64,000 bases of DNA from positions 37,992 through 101,991 of the forward strand of contig CACMDZ010000004.1 of the NCBI GenBank assembly GCA_902612575.1, given 5' to 3'. This DNA is from an uncultured Pelagibacteraceae bacterium (GTDB lineage: Bacteria; Pseudomonadota; Alphaproteobacteria; Pelagibacterales; Pelagibacteraceae). Positions 1 through 8,771 of this stretch are shown here, in pieces (within the stretch, counting starts at the first letter, position 1; every line of letters begins with the position of its first letter). The notes beneath the pieces are model-generated. The model was not told the DNA's origin and did not search any database. It saw only the letters and a program-made list of their open reading frames with translations. The position numbers and the translations under genes are program-made.

Positions 1-379
1 CTCCTAGTAGTTGATAAAGAGGTAAATTAGATTTTTTTGCCAATATATCCCACAATGCTATGTCAATTCCTGACAATGCTTGAATTGGCATTCCCTTTTG
101 ACCACTGTCTCTGAGTAAATTGTATACTTTGTGCCAAATATATTCTTTTTTAAGTGGATCATCTCCTTTTATTAAAGGTTGAATAACTTTTTCTACAATA
201 TATTTATTTGCAAGAGCTATATTTCCAGGCCCAAAACACTCTCCCCAGCCTGTGATTCCTTCATCAGTCTCTACTTCAACTAAGTGGGCCGTTCTATGTT
301 TGTAATATTGTTGTGAGTATCCTAGTTCTTTGTCTAACTCATATCTAAGTACATGACTTTTGATTGAGGTTATTTTCAC
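1..379 (-). CDS. Enolase-superfamily (mandelate racemase/muconate lactonizing) enzyme, N-terminal part
   Basis: This is the N-terminal 126 codons of a gene that runs off the left edge. I chose a GTG start at 377-379, which opens with MKITSIKSHVLRYELD. The visible part is the enolase-superfamily capping domain, including the segment HLVEVETDEGITGWGE near residues 30-45 and the motif [10 protein letters not shown], where the family moves into the barrel. The overall pattern resembles D-galactarolactone cycloisomerase and related sugar-acid dehydratases. The catalytic Lys and His and the metal ligands lie outside the window, so the substrate cannot be set. The gene starts 5 bp after the FAH hydrolase stop and is probably the last visible gene of the TRAP operon. 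By pathway logic it may dehydrate an aldonate that feeds the SDR and FAH enzymes next to it; that is inference. Confidence 0.8.
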   Translation of the reverse strand, partial: MKITSIKSHVLRYELDKELGYSQQYYKHRTAHLVEVETDEGITGWGECFGPGNIALANKYIVEKVIQPLIKGDDPLKKEYIWHKVYNLLRDSGQKGMPIQALSGIDIALWDILAKKSNLPLYQLLG

Positions 380-384
380 AAATT

Positions 385-1227
385 TTAAACAGCAACTACT
401 TTAGAGTTCTGTTCTCCTAAGTTCTCTATTGATAGTTTCATTTGGTCACCTGCTTTCAGAAATACTTGTGGTTTTCTACCCATTCCAACTCCTGGAGGTG
501 TTCCAGTTGTGATTATATCCCCTGGTTGTAATGACATAAATTTACTTACATAAGATACAATGATATCAACGTTAAAGATCATAGTACTTGTATTTCCCGT
601 TTGCATTCTCTCACCATTTACATCCAACATCATTTTTAAATTATTTATGTCCTTAATTTCATCCTTAGTTACTAGGTAAGGTCCAGTGGGCCCATACGTA
701 TCGTGAGATTTGCCTTTAACCCATTGTCCCATTTTCTCAATTTGCCATTCTCTTTCACTAACATCGTTTACTAAACAATATCCTAAAATATGATCTTGTG
801 ATTGGTCTTCTGAAATATGTTTAGCCTCTTTTCCTATTACAATTCCAAGTTCAACTTCCCAATCTAGTTTTTTTGATCCTGAAACTATTTCCACATCATC
901 ATTAGGACCACACATAGAACTAGTAGCCTTCATAAACATAATTGGTTCTTTTGGAATATCAGCGCCAACTTCAGCAGCATGGTCTGAATAATTAAGCCCT
1001 ATTGCAACAAACTTTCCCGGGCTTGTAATGCAAGAACCTATTCTTTGATCTGATGAAATTTCTGGAAGGCTTGATGTATCAACAGTTTGAATGTTTGAAA
1101 TTGTTTCAAAATTTAAATTATGTGGGTTTAAATCACTTACATGTGAGCTAATATCTCTTATTTTTCCATCACCATCTAGTATTGCTGGTTTTTCTTTTCC
1201 CTTTTCACCTACTCTTAATAGTTTCAT
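385..1227 (-). CDS. FAH-family hydrolase, probable 2,4-diketo-3-deoxy-sugar-acid hydrolase
   Basis: This 280-residue protein belongs to the fumarylacetoacetate hydrolase family. Visible family features are the NYSDHAAE segment near residue 80, the metal-site acids in DWEVELG near residues 123-129, and the C-terminal GDIITTGTPPGVGMG at about 236-250. Its length and the MKLLR start match the LRA6 type, which cleaves 2,4-diketo-3-deoxy-L-rhamnonate or L-fuconate to pyruvate and L-lactate. An SDR of the matching preceding step lies immediately upstream, which supports that reading. The start has a strong Shine-Dalgarno sequence (AGGAG, then AAATA before ATG). The gene lies 16 bp downstream of the SDR. 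A ureidoglycolate lyase or fumarylpyruvate hydrolase role is the usual alternative label for this family. The family is certain; the substrate is inferred. Confidence 0.85.
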   Translation of the reverse strand: MKLLRVGEKGKEKPAILDGDGKIRDISSHVSDLNPHNLNFETISNIQTVDTSSLPEISSDQRIGSCITSPGKFVAIGLNYSDHAAEVGADIPKEPIMFMKATSSMCGPNDDVEIVSGSKKLDWEVELGIVIGKEAKHISEDQSQDHILGYCLVNDVSEREWQIEKMGQWVKGKSHDTYGPTGPYLVTKDEIKDINNLKMMLDVNGERMQTGNTSTMIFNVDIIVSYVSKFMSLQPGDIITTGTPPGVGMGRKPQVFLKAGDQMKLSIENLGEQNSKVVAV

Positions 1228-1243
1228 TATTTCTCCTTTATAT

Positions 1244-1984
1244 TTAAATTGTCATTCCACCATCAACAGAAAAAGTATTTCCTGTTGTAAATGTTGATTC
1301 ATCACTAGCTAAATAAATAGCAAAATCAGCTATTTCTTGTGCAGTTCCTAGTCTTTCCATGGGTTGTCTTGCTATGAAATCTTTTTTTGCCTTAACTGGG
1401 TCCGGGCTTTGTTTTACTCTATCTTCCCAAGAAGGAGTGAATACGGTTCCAGGTGCAATTGCATTACATCTAATTTTTTGCTTAACAAAATCAGATGCGA
1501 TTGATTTTGTTAGTCCAATAATAGCTGCTTTACTTGCTCCATATACAAATCTGTTTGGTAGACCCTTAATACTAGATGCAACAGAGGCAACGTTAATAAT
1601 ACTGCCTCCATTATTATTAATCATTGTTGGTAATGTAGCTTTACACATAAAGTACATAGATTTAATATTAGTATCGAAAGAAAAATCCCAATCTTTCTCC
1701 TCACAATCTAAAATTGTTCCATGATGAACAAATCCTACTGCATTAAATAATACATCTATATTTCTAAATGTATTTATGAATTCTTTGATATCTTCATTTT
1801 TTGTTGAGTCTAATTTTTTTACTTTAATTTTTGGGTATTCTTTATTTAGTTCACTTAAAGTATTTTCATTAATGTCTGTAGCAGTGACATTGGCACCTTC
1901 ATTATGAAAAGTTACAGCTGTTGCTTTTCCTATCCCTTGTCCAGCTGCAGTGATGATTACTTCTTTTCCCTCAAGTCTTCCCAT
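1244..1984 (-). CDS. SDR oxidoreductase, probable 2-keto-3-deoxy-sugar-acid dehydrogenase
   Basis: This is a 246-residue classical short-chain dehydrogenase. It has the dinucleotide motif TAAGQGIG at about 12-19, the acidic ATDIN segment near 35-39 that favours NAD, the catalytic Ser in INVASVAS, and the YGASK Tyr/Lys pair near 148-152. The N-terminus (MGRLEGK, TAAGQGIG) is typical of the DHRS6/BDH2-like branch, which includes 2-keto-3-deoxy-L-fuconate and L-rhamnonate dehydrogenases. Together with the FAH hydrolase downstream it would oxidise a 2-keto-3-deoxy acid to the diketo acid that FAH cleaves. Its start overlaps the preceding reductase gene by 14 bp, so the two are probably translationally coupled. 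The SDR assignment is firm and the substrate is inferred from context. Confidence 0.85.
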   Translation of the reverse strand: MGRLEGKEVIITAAGQGIGKATAVTFHNEGANVTATDINENTLSELNKEYPKIKVKKLDSTKNEDIKEFINTFRNIDVLFNAVGFVHHGTILDCEEKDWDFSFDTNIKSMYFMCKATLPTMINNNGGSIINVASVASSIKGLPNRFVYGASKAAIIGLTKSIASDFVKQKIRCNAIAPGTVFTPSWEDRVKQSPDPVKAKKDFIARQPMERLGTAQEIADFAIYLASDESTFTTGNTFSVDGGMTI

Positions 1985-2846
1985 TATTTATCCTTTCAAT
2001 TTCTTTATATAGTGAACTATGATCTGTTTCACCATGTCCATTCTCAACTAGTGATTTATACATTTCTTTAACTAAATTTGAAATAGGTAATTGAGTATTA
2101 TAATTATTTGCACATTCTAAGATATTATTCATATCTTTTAGCTGACTTGAAGTTTTACCTTTAGGACTAAAATCTTTATCTATCATTCTTTTTCCATGTG
2201 TTCTAAGAACTTTACTATCAGCCCAACCTCCAGATAAAGCCTTAATCATTTTATTTGGGTCAGCTCCTGCCTTTTCACAGAGAGTAACTGCTTCAGCAAC
2301 AGCACCAATAGCTAATCCAACAATAATTTGGTTTGCTAATTTTGAGACCTGGCCACATCCTATTGGGCCAACAAGAGTTGGGTTTCCCATTGATTTTAAA
2401 ATATCTTTAACTGATTCAAAGACTATCTGTTCTCCCCCAATCATTATAGCAAGAGATGCTTCTTCGGCTCCTATTGTTCCACCTGAAACTGGTGCATCTA
2501 AGTAATTAATTTTTCGAGATTTTAAATTTTTTCCGTGATTAACTGCTGTAGTTTGTTTTACAGAGCTCATATCAATTACAGTTGAATTAGGTTTTAAATT
2601 ATTTAAAAATTCATCGCTACCTATAACTTTATTGACCGCATCATCATTAGTTAACATTGTAATTACCACATGACTTTCTTTAACAAGTTCTCCTATTGAA
2701 TTTGAAATTTCGGCACCAAAGTGTTTTAGTGGCTCAGCTTTATTTTTAGATCTATTAAATGCTCTAACTTTGTATCCAGCTTTTAGAATGTTTTTTGCCA
2801 TTGGAAAGCCCATAAGGCCAGTACCAATAAAACCTATATTTTGCAT
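1971..2846 (-). CDS. NAD-binding beta-hydroxyacid dehydrogenase (GarR / 3-hydroxyisobutyrate dehydrogenase family)
   Basis: This 291-residue protein has the family N-terminal signature GFIGTGLMGFPMAKN at about 5-19. It also has the substrate-loop segment DAPVSGGTIGAEEASL near 118-133 and the catalytic Lys region GCGQVSKLANQ near 164-174. The family reduces tartronate semialdehyde or oxidises 3-hydroxyisobutyrate and other short hydroxyacids. In an operon for sugar-acid use, tartronate semialdehyde reductase (GarR-like) is the more likely role, but sequence alone does not settle it. The ATG overlaps the DctM stop (TAATG), so translation is likely coupled to the transporter. Confidence 0.82.
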   Translation of the reverse strand: MQNIGFIGTGLMGFPMAKNILKAGYKVRAFNRSKNKAEPLKHFGAEISNSIGELVKESHVVITMLTNDDAVNKVIGSDEFLNNLKPNSTVIDMSSVKQTTAVNHGKNLKSRKINYLDAPVSGGTIGAEEASLAIMIGGEQIVFESVKDILKSMGNPTLVGPIGCGQVSKLANQIIVGLAIGAVAEAVTLCEKAGADPNKMIKALSGGWADSKVLRTHGKRMIDKDFSPKGKTSSQLKDMNNILECANNYNTQLPISNLVKEMYKSLVENGHGETDHSSLYKEIERINNGKT

Positions 2847-4168
2847 TATTTTCTAGGGACAAAATCGTGGAAGTTTTGCGTCATTGCTTCTGGAAAGAAC
2901 ATAACACAAGCCAAAACAATCAATTGGATTACTATAAATGGTGCAAAACCTCTGAAAATATCAGTTAGTGAAATGTGTGGTGGAGCAACAGATTTTAAAT
3001 AGAATGCTGCAGGACCAAATGGTGGGCTTAAAAATGAAACTTGCATATTTACACAGAATAGTATTCCAAACCATATGGGATCAAAACCTAGAGCTAGTAC
3101 TATTGGTAAAAAAACTGGCATTGCTAATAGAACTATTCCAACCCAATCCATGAATGCACCCATTATTAAAAACATTATTTGCATCATAAAAATAAGATAC
3201 ATTGGCTTTAAATCGTAGGCTAAAATTGTTTCAGCAACATAAGTAGGTCCTCCTGCAAGAGAATAAGCTCCTGCTAAAACTGTAGCACCAAAAGTAATTG
3301 TTAATATAGTTCCTGAAGCTTTAAAGGTTCTAACAAGTGCATCTTTAAACAAAAACCATGTTAACTCCTTTCTGGCAGCTATTATTATTAGCGTTGCAAC
3401 TACACCCATACCAGCTGCTTCTGTAATACCAGTCATACCAGAATAAATTGATCCCAAAACAATTATTACAATACCAATTGGTGGTAAAAGACCAGGAAGG
3501 TATGACATCTTTTCTTTCAAAGTTAAAGCTGGTTCATCGCTTAATGGTGCAAGATGTGGTTGTAATCTTGTTCTAATAAGAATGTAAGTAATTATTAAAC
3601 CGGATATCATTAGACCAGGAACGATTGCCTCTTGGAACAACATTGTAATTGAAGTTTCTGTTGTTAAACCATAAATAATTAAAACAATCGATGGTGGGAT
3701 CATTGTGCCTAAAGAACCTGATGCACAAATAATACCTATCGACATATCTTGATCATATTTCAATCTCAACATCTGAGGCAGTGCAATCAGTCCTAATAAA
3801 ACTATCTCTCCTCCAATAATTCCGCTCATAGCTGCCATGATTGTTGCCATGATTGCTGTTACTACACCTACTCCACCTCTAGTTTTTCTTAACCAAGCAT
3901 TTAATGCATCATACAAGTCTCTGGCAATATTCGAGCGTTCCAGTAAGGAGGCCATAAATATAAATAATGGTACAGATAAGAATGAATATGTTACAACAAG
4001 AGAATAATATCTTGAAAGCAAAATTCCTAAAGCATGTTCACCTATATATAAAAATACAAGCACTGCTCCCATAAAACCAGAAGCAAAACCCATAGGCACA
4101 CCTATTGATATCAATGCTAATAGTCCTACTATCAGTATTATCGAAAGTGTCCCTATCTCAAATTCCAT
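2846..4168 (-). CDS. dctM: TRAP transporter large permease (DctM)
   Basis: This 440-residue inner-membrane protein is the ion-coupled channel subunit of a tripartite ATP-independent periplasmic transporter. It has many hydrophobic helices and the family regions GIPMGFASG-like (GVPMGFASG near 23-31), the PLFIFMASLLERS segment and the conserved C-terminal SFLSPPFGPAAFYLKS. The usual DctM length is about 425-440, so it is full length. It follows DctQ with a 1 bp gap. Its partners are DctQ (4170-4754) and the binding protein DctP (4821-5837). The neighbouring sugar-acid enzymes suggest an aldonate or related carboxylate as substrate; that is inference. Confidence 0.95.
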   Translation of the reverse strand: MEFEIGTLSIILIVGLLALISIGVPMGFASGFMGAVLVFLYIGEHALGILLSRYYSLVVTYSFLSVPLFIFMASLLERSNIARDLYDALNAWLRKTRGGVGVVTAIMATIMAAMSGIIGGEIVLLGLIALPQMLRLKYDQDMSIGIICASGSLGTMIPPSIVLIIYGLTTETSITMLFQEAIVPGLMISGLIITYILIRTRLQPHLAPLSDEPALTLKEKMSYLPGLLPPIGIVIIVLGSIYSGMTGITEAAGMGVVATLIIIAARKELTWFLFKDALVRTFKASGTILTITFGATVLAGAYSLAGGPTYVAETILAYDLKPMYLIFMMQIMFLIMGAFMDWVGIVLLAMPVFLPIVLALGFDPIWFGILFCVNMQVSFLSPPFGPAAFYLKSVAPPHISLTDIFRGFAPFIVIQLIVLACVMFFPEAMTQNFHDFVPRK

Positions 4169-4169
4169 T

Positions 4170-4754
4170 TTATTTTAAATCTTTGGCAGGTTGATACTGT
4201 TTTTCTTTAGGATTTTTCCAATCAATAATTAAATTATTTATTGATTGTAGAGCTATAAGAAATATACAAATAAGCGTCAGTGGCTTCATGGTTGCAGGAA
4301 TGGGTGGATCCCAATAAGTTGCAAATCTCTCCCAATTTATAAATGATCTATATGCATCTTCCATTCCTCCATAAATTACGGCAGCTGCAAAAGTGACAAT
4401 AATTACAGTACTAATTAGATCAAAAATACGCTGAGTTGGCCTGCTTACATAGTCATATAATAGGACAATTCTGATATGACTTCTAAGTCTTGTAGCATAT
4501 ATTCCGCCAACTAAATAACAAACACCAGCTAACCATAAACATAATTCATTAGCCCATAATGTTGGTTTAAATAGAACATACCTCATAAAAATTTCATACA
4601 TCATGACAATAACAATTATGGGGATTAAATATTTTATAGTGTGGCTTAAAAATAAACTAATTCTATCAATCCAATTTATTGGAAAATCGTCTTTACTTGC
4701 AACCTTCTCATTTTGCTCTTGTAATTGCTTATCTTGTAATTCTTTATCACTCAT
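4170..4754 (-). CDS. dctQ: TRAP transporter small permease (DctQ)
   Basis: This is an approximately 194-residue membrane protein with four predicted hydrophobic helices and the DctQ-type segment FKPTLWANELCLWLAG. It has a longer cytoplasmic N-terminal tail rich in Gln, Lys and Glu than many DctQ proteins. I chose the ATG at 4752-4754. A TTG two codons upstream (4758-4760) would add two residues and is less likely. No clear Shine-Dalgarno sequence precedes either start. A hairpin at 4774-4798 separates this gene from dctP, which probably lowers expression of the permeases relative to the binding protein. Confidence 0.9.
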   Translation of the reverse strand: MSDKELQDKQLQEQNEKVASKDDFPINWIDRISLFLSHTIKYLIPIIVIVMMYEIFMRYVLFKPTLWANELCLWLAGVCYLVGGIYATRLRSHIRIVLLYDYVSRPTQRIFDLISTVIIVTFAAAVIYGGMEDAYRSFINWERFATYWDPPIPATMKPLTLICIFLIALQSINNLIIDWKNPKEKQYQPAKDLK

Positions 4755-4773
4755 TGGCAAAAAAAATTTTATA

Positions 4774-4798
4774 AGAAGGGCCTATTTCAGGCCCTTCT
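4774..4798 (-). terminator. Hairpin between dctP and dctQ
   Basis: A perfect 10 bp stem (AGAAGGGCCT against AGGCCCTTCT) closes a 5-base loop. Read on the minus strand it follows the dctP stop by 22 bp. The T-run is not immediate: TATAAAA intervenes before TTTTTTTT at 4759-4766. It may therefore act as a partial terminator or as a 3'-end stabiliser of the dctP message rather than a full stop, because dctQ starts just beyond it. Confidence 0.75.
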
Positions 4799-4820
4799 AT
4801 ATTTTGTTAAGTGCTTTTTG

Positions 4821-5837
4821 TTATAGGATACCGTTAGCTTTCATGTAAGCTTTATGTATCTCTATAAGAGCAGCAGCTTCTGGAGATTTAGTCTTCCATT
4901 CTTCCCATGCGCCAAGTGCAGCATTTCTGAACTTAAGTCTATCTTCTCTTGACCAGTCATGAAGAGTAACGCCCATTTCATTCAAAGCTTTTACAGCTTC
5001 AGCGTTTTTTCTCTCAACTAAGCTAGTAATAGTTCTTCCTGCTATTTCTATTCCTGCTTTCATTGCACCCTGTTCATGAGGCTTTAACTTGTTCCAAACT
5101 TTTGTGTTACAAGCTAAGTGGTCAGCTGGCATAGAGTGGAAACCTGGATATGTAGCATATTTATTTTGCTCATAGTGTCCACCAGCATAGTTTGTAGCTA
5201 ATGATGAATAGTCAGCACCATCGATTAGACCAGTTTGTAAAGCAGTTGGAACTTCACCAAAGTCCATAACGATTGGCTTAGCTCCTAATGCTGTAAAGAT
5301 CATACTTTCCATTCCTGGAGGAGATCTAAATTTAAAGTCTTTTAGTGAAGCAACATCTGGAATTGGTCTGCTAGAAATTAAAGACTCATGTCCTGGTATC
5401 CACCAACCAATTAATGTCATTCCATATTTATTGTAAAGTGCATCAACAGCTTCTTGAGCTCCTGGGAAATTCAAGAATTCATATTGTTGATATGGGTTAT
5501 CATATCCACCCATTACATCGCCTGCAAATTGGAAAGCTGCGTTTTTACCAGTTTGGTAACCAGCCCCTGTCATATCACAGTCAATAATTCCAGTTTGTGC
5601 AGAGTTAAATACCTCGGCTGACTTACCTGTTACAGATGACGAGTAAAACATTTGTATTTTCAAACTTCCACCAGAAAACATTTCAACGTTTTTAGCAAAT
5701 TGCGCTGCAACTTCACCATTTGGTGAGCTTGCTGTAAAGTGAGTTTCTATTTTAAGTGTTTTTGCATGAGCAGAACCAAATAAAGCAATAGATACCACAG
5801 CAATAGCAGCTGTTAGTTTTGATATTAATTTTAACAT
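4821..5837 (-). CDS. dctP: TRAP transporter substrate-binding protein (DctP)
   Basis: This 338-residue periplasmic binding protein has an N-terminal signal peptide with a Lys-containing start, a hydrophobic stretch and AHA near residue 25. DctP-family features include the KLKIETHFTAS-like first strand, the FKFRSPPGMES segment that holds the conserved carboxylate-binding Arg, and GEVPTALQTGLIDGAD near 195-210. It captures an organic acid in the periplasm for DctQM. The start has a strong Shine-Dalgarno sequence (GAGAGGAAATA before ATG). A 124 bp gap upstream leaves room for its own promoter. It is the first gene of the transporter block, and a hairpin follows it. Confidence 0.93.
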   Translation of the reverse strand: MLKLISKLTAAIAVVSIALFGSAHAKTLKIETHFTASSPNGEVAAQFAKNVEMFSGGSLKIQMFYSSSVTGKSAEVFNSAQTGIIDCDMTGAGYQTGKNAAFQFAGDVMGGYDNPYQQYEFLNFPGAQEAVDALYNKYGMTLIGWWIPGHESLISSRPIPDVASLKDFKFRSPPGMESMIFTALGAKPIVMDFGEVPTALQTGLIDGADYSSLATNYAGGHYEQNKYATYPGFHSMPADHLACNTKVWNKLKPHEQGAMKAGIEIAGRTITSLVERKNAEAVKALNEMGVTLHDWSREDRLKFRNAALGAWEEWKTKSPEAAALIEIHKAYMKANGIL

Positions 5838-5961
5838 TATTTCCTCTCAGTTGTGTTATTAGTTAAATTTAAACACAAAGAGAAAAAGATTTCAAATAAA
5901 AGAGAGAATTTATATATTTGTAAAATATATAATTTTGAATATTACAACTTTTAGTCGAATA

Positions 5962-6930
5962 TTAAACCACTTCTGAAAGTAATGGTTTATTTGAGAAAAA
6001 ACACTTTAAATTATTAACTGCTAGCATGCTCATAGCTAATCGAGTTTCATGTGTCGCACTACCAACATGAGGTAAGACAAAACAATTATCTAATTCTAAA
6101 TATCTTTTATCTAGATTTGGTTCATTATTAAATACGTCAAGTCCAGCACCATAAATTTTTTTGTTTTTCAAAGCCTCTATTAATGCATCGTCATCTACGG
6201 TTGAGCCTCTTGATGTATTTATGAATACTGAATTTTTTGGAAATAATTTCAATGTTTCTGAATTAATTATATTTTTGGTTTCAGGAGTAGCGGGTGTATG
6301 TAAACTTATATAATCACAATTAGGTAGCATAGATTTTAAATCTGAATAATAGGTAGCATCTTTTTCAAAATCTTTAGGTAATTTGTTTCTATTGAAATAA
6401 ATTACTTTCATTTTAAAAGCTCTTGCTCTCTCAGCTACGATCTGACCAATTCTTCCCATTCCTATTATACCTAAAGTTTTTCCTGTAATTTCATTACCCA
6501 CCATTAATTTTGTAATATCAGGTTTATGATCTTTCCAAGTATTTGTTTTTACTAAATTGTAAGCTTCTCCAATTCTTCTTGAAGATGCTAAAATTAGTAG
6601 AATAGTTATTTCCGCTACAGCATCATTTAATACATTCGGTGTATTCGATACTTTTATATTTTTTTCCTTAGCTGATTGAGTATTTATATTATCATATCCA
6701 ACTCCAACATGACCAATTACTTTCAACCTCCCTGTCAAACTATCAAAGAAATTCTTATCTAATTTGTCAAAACTTGTTGAAATTAATCCATCATAATTAT
6801 TTACAAGTTTAATTAATTCCTCATACGGGTAAGGTTTGTCCTTCAAATTTAAAGTAACATCGAATTCTTGTTTTAATATTTCCTCTGCTCCATCAGAGAT
6901 TTTTCTAGAAACTAGTATTTTTGGTTTCAT
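5962..6930 (-). CDS. D-isomer-specific 2-hydroxyacid dehydrogenase (glyoxylate/hydroxypyruvate reductase type)
   Basis: This 322-residue protein has the NAD-binding motif GMGRIGQ near 157-163. The catalytic residues are Arg in NTSRGSTVDD, Glu in DVFNNEPN and His in LPHVGSATHETR. The pattern fits the GyaR/GhrB-like group, which reduces glyoxylate, hydroxypyruvate or 2-keto-gluconate. It abuts the xylonate-dehydratase homologue upstream (TAG then ATG with no spacer), so the two are cotranscribed. Reduction of a short 2-keto acid released by sugar-acid cleavage is a sensible role here, but the substrate is inferred. Confidence 0.85.
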   Translation of the reverse strand: MKPKILVSRKISDGAEEILKQEFDVTLNLKDKPYPYEELIKLVNNYDGLISTSFDKLDKNFFDSLTGRLKVIGHVGVGYDNINTQSAKEKNIKVSNTPNVLNDAVAEITILLILASSRRIGEAYNLVKTNTWKDHKPDITKLMVGNEITGKTLGIIGMGRIGQIVAERARAFKMKVIYFNRNKLPKDFEKDATYYSDLKSMLPNCDYISLHTPATPETKNIINSETLKLFPKNSVFINTSRGSTVDDDALIEALKNKKIYGAGLDVFNNEPNLDKRYLELDNCFVLPHVGSATHETRLAMSMLAVNNLKCFFSNKPLLSEVV

Positions 6931-8706
6931 CTAATGGGAGTTTCTTAAAATACCCTTAGTTTTAGTAATATCTAAATATTGATCTCTTGACATTATACAT
7001 GCACCATCTTCGAGTTGGCCAACATTTGATCTAGAAATTTCTTGCCAAGGAGTTTGGTTAGTAAGTTTTTTTATTTTTTTCTTTTTTCTTCTTTTTATAA
7101 ATTCTAATTTTGTTATTTGAAGGTCTACTCTTCTTTTATTTAAATCTATTGTCATTTTATCACCAGTCTTAACAATTGCTAAATCTCCACCTACTGCAGA
7201 TTCTGGTGATACATGAAGTATTGATGGACTTTCTGAGGTACCGCTCTGTCTACCGTCACCAAGGGTTGGTAAAGCATTTATGCCCTTTTTTAATAATCTA
7301 TCTGGTGGTTGCATGTTCACCACTTCAGCAGACCCTGGATATCCAACAGGTCCACATCCTCTTATTATTAAGATTGAATTTTCGTCAATCTTTAACTTTT
7401 TGCTATTTATTCTATTATGATAATCTTCAGGACCTTCAAAAACTACAGCTTTACCTTTAAAGACATTTGGATGTTTAGGATTTGACAAATATCTTTCCCT
7501 AAATTCTTTGCTAATAACTGAAGTTTTCATGATTGCTGATGAAAAGAAATTACCTTTCATAACTAAAAAACCAGCCTTATCAGTTAAATTATCTTTGAAA
7601 GTTTTTATTACATCTCTATCGACATTGATTTTTTTTCTTAAGTTTTGAGCAACTGTTTTTCCTGTTACAGTTATTAAGTTTTGGTGGATTTTTTTATGCT
7701 TCATTAATTCTTTCATGATTGCAGGTATACCGCCTGCTCTGTAAAAACCTTCCATTAAATGCTCTCCAGCAGGTTGGCAGTTCGCCAATAAAGGAATTTT
7801 ATGTCCTAATTTTTGCCAATTAGATAAATCAAATTTTACACCCATGTGTTTCGCAATTGCAATTAGATGAGTAGTACAATTGCTTGATGCACCTATAGCA
7901 CTAGCAACCACAACTGCATTTTCAAAAGCTTTCTTTGTCATTATTTTAGAGGGTGTAAGATCTTCATGGACCATATTCACAATTCTCGATCCTGTCTCAA
8001 AAGAAATTTGTTCTCTTTCTCGATAAGGTGCCGGTATCACAGCACATCCAGGTAAAGACATTCCCAATGCTTCCGCCACTGAATTCATTGATGAGGCAGT
8101 TCCCATTGTATTACAATGACCAGGACTTGGTGAAGATGCAGCTGCCATATCCATAAATTCCTCGTAATTAATTTCTCCTTTAGCATGTAATCTTCTTGCC
8201 TCCCAAATAATGGTTCCTGCTCCAGCTTTTTTGCCCTTGTAATTTCCATCAAGCATTGGGCCACCAGATAAAACAATTGCTGGAATATTTACAGTAGCAG
8301 CTGCCATTAAAGCTGCTGGAGTAGTTTTGTCACAACCAGTTGTAAGTATTACTCCATCTATTGGATAACCGTAAAGAACTTCAACCAATGATAAGTAAGA
8401 TAAATTTCGATCCAACATTGCAGTAGGCTTTTTTCCAGTTTCTTGGATTGGGTGAGTAGGAAATTCCATCGGAATACCGCCTGCTCTTCTAATTCCATCC
8501 TTTATTCTTTTGCTCAAAGATAAAAAATGTCTATTGCATGGTGACAAATCACTACCTGACTGTGCAATACCTATTATTGGATTGCCTGATTGAAGTTCTT
8601 CTCTTGTAAGTCCATAATTTAGATATCTTTCTAAATACATGGCTGTCATTCCTGGATCTTTAGGATCATCAAACCATTGTTTGCTTCTTAAATTCTTTTT
8701 TTTCAT
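6931..8706 (-). CDS. xylD: IlvD/Edd-family dehydratase, probable D-xylonate dehydratase
   Basis: This is an approximately 591-residue dehydratase. It is closely patterned on Caulobacter-type D-xylonate dehydratase: an RSKQWFDDP start, ALYLERFMNYG-like MTAMYLERYLNYG, TTGCDKTTP, GHCNTMGTASSMN and VIPAPYRERE. Three cysteines at about 57, 125 and 198 are placed as the [2Fe-2S] ligands of this family. The enzyme would convert D-xylonate (or a similar pentonate) to the 2-keto-3-deoxy acid. I chose the ATG at 8704-8706; a TTG one codon upstream is possible. It is the first gene of the leftmost minus-strand operon and is divergent from uxaA across 65 bp. No typical XylX partner is visible, so what happens to the product is unclear. 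Confidence 0.85.
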   Translation of the reverse strand: MKKKNLRSKQWFDDPKDPGMTAMYLERYLNYGLTREELQSGNPIIGIAQSGSDLSPCNRHFLSLSKRIKDGIRRAGGIPMEFPTHPIQETGKKPTAMLDRNLSYLSLVEVLYGYPIDGVILTTGCDKTTPAALMAAATVNIPAIVLSGGPMLDGNYKGKKAGAGTIIWEARRLHAKGEINYEEFMDMAAASSPSPGHCNTMGTASSMNSVAEALGMSLPGCAVIPAPYREREQISFETGSRIVNMVHEDLTPSKIMTKKAFENAVVVASAIGASSNCTTHLIAIAKHMGVKFDLSNWQKLGHKIPLLANCQPAGEHLMEGFYRAGGIPAIMKELMKHKKIHQNLITVTGKTVAQNLRKKINVDRDVIKTFKDNLTDKAGFLVMKGNFFSSAIMKTSVISKEFRERYLSNPKHPNVFKGKAVVFEGPEDYHNRINSKKLKIDENSILIIRGCGPVGYPGSAEVVNMQPPDRLLKKGINALPTLGDGRQSGTSESPSILHVSPESAVGGDLAIVKTGDKMTIDLNKRRVDLQITKLEFIKRRKKKKIKKLTNQTPWQEISRSNVGQLEDGACIMSRDQYLDITKTKGILRNSH

Positions 8707-8771
8707 CAAATTATAAATATTTTATTTAAATTAAATTAATTTATAATGTTTTATAAAACTTATATTAAAAA
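8707..8771. promoter_or_regulatory. Divergent xylD/uxaA intergenic region
   Basis: This 65 bp region must hold the promoters for both directions. It is almost entirely A and T. It contains a perfect 12 bp palindrome, GTTTTATAAAAC, at 8748-8759, close to the uxaA start. Several overlapping TATAAT-like hexamers are possible, so I do not choose one. No Shine-Dalgarno sequence is visible before either start. Confidence 0.4.
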
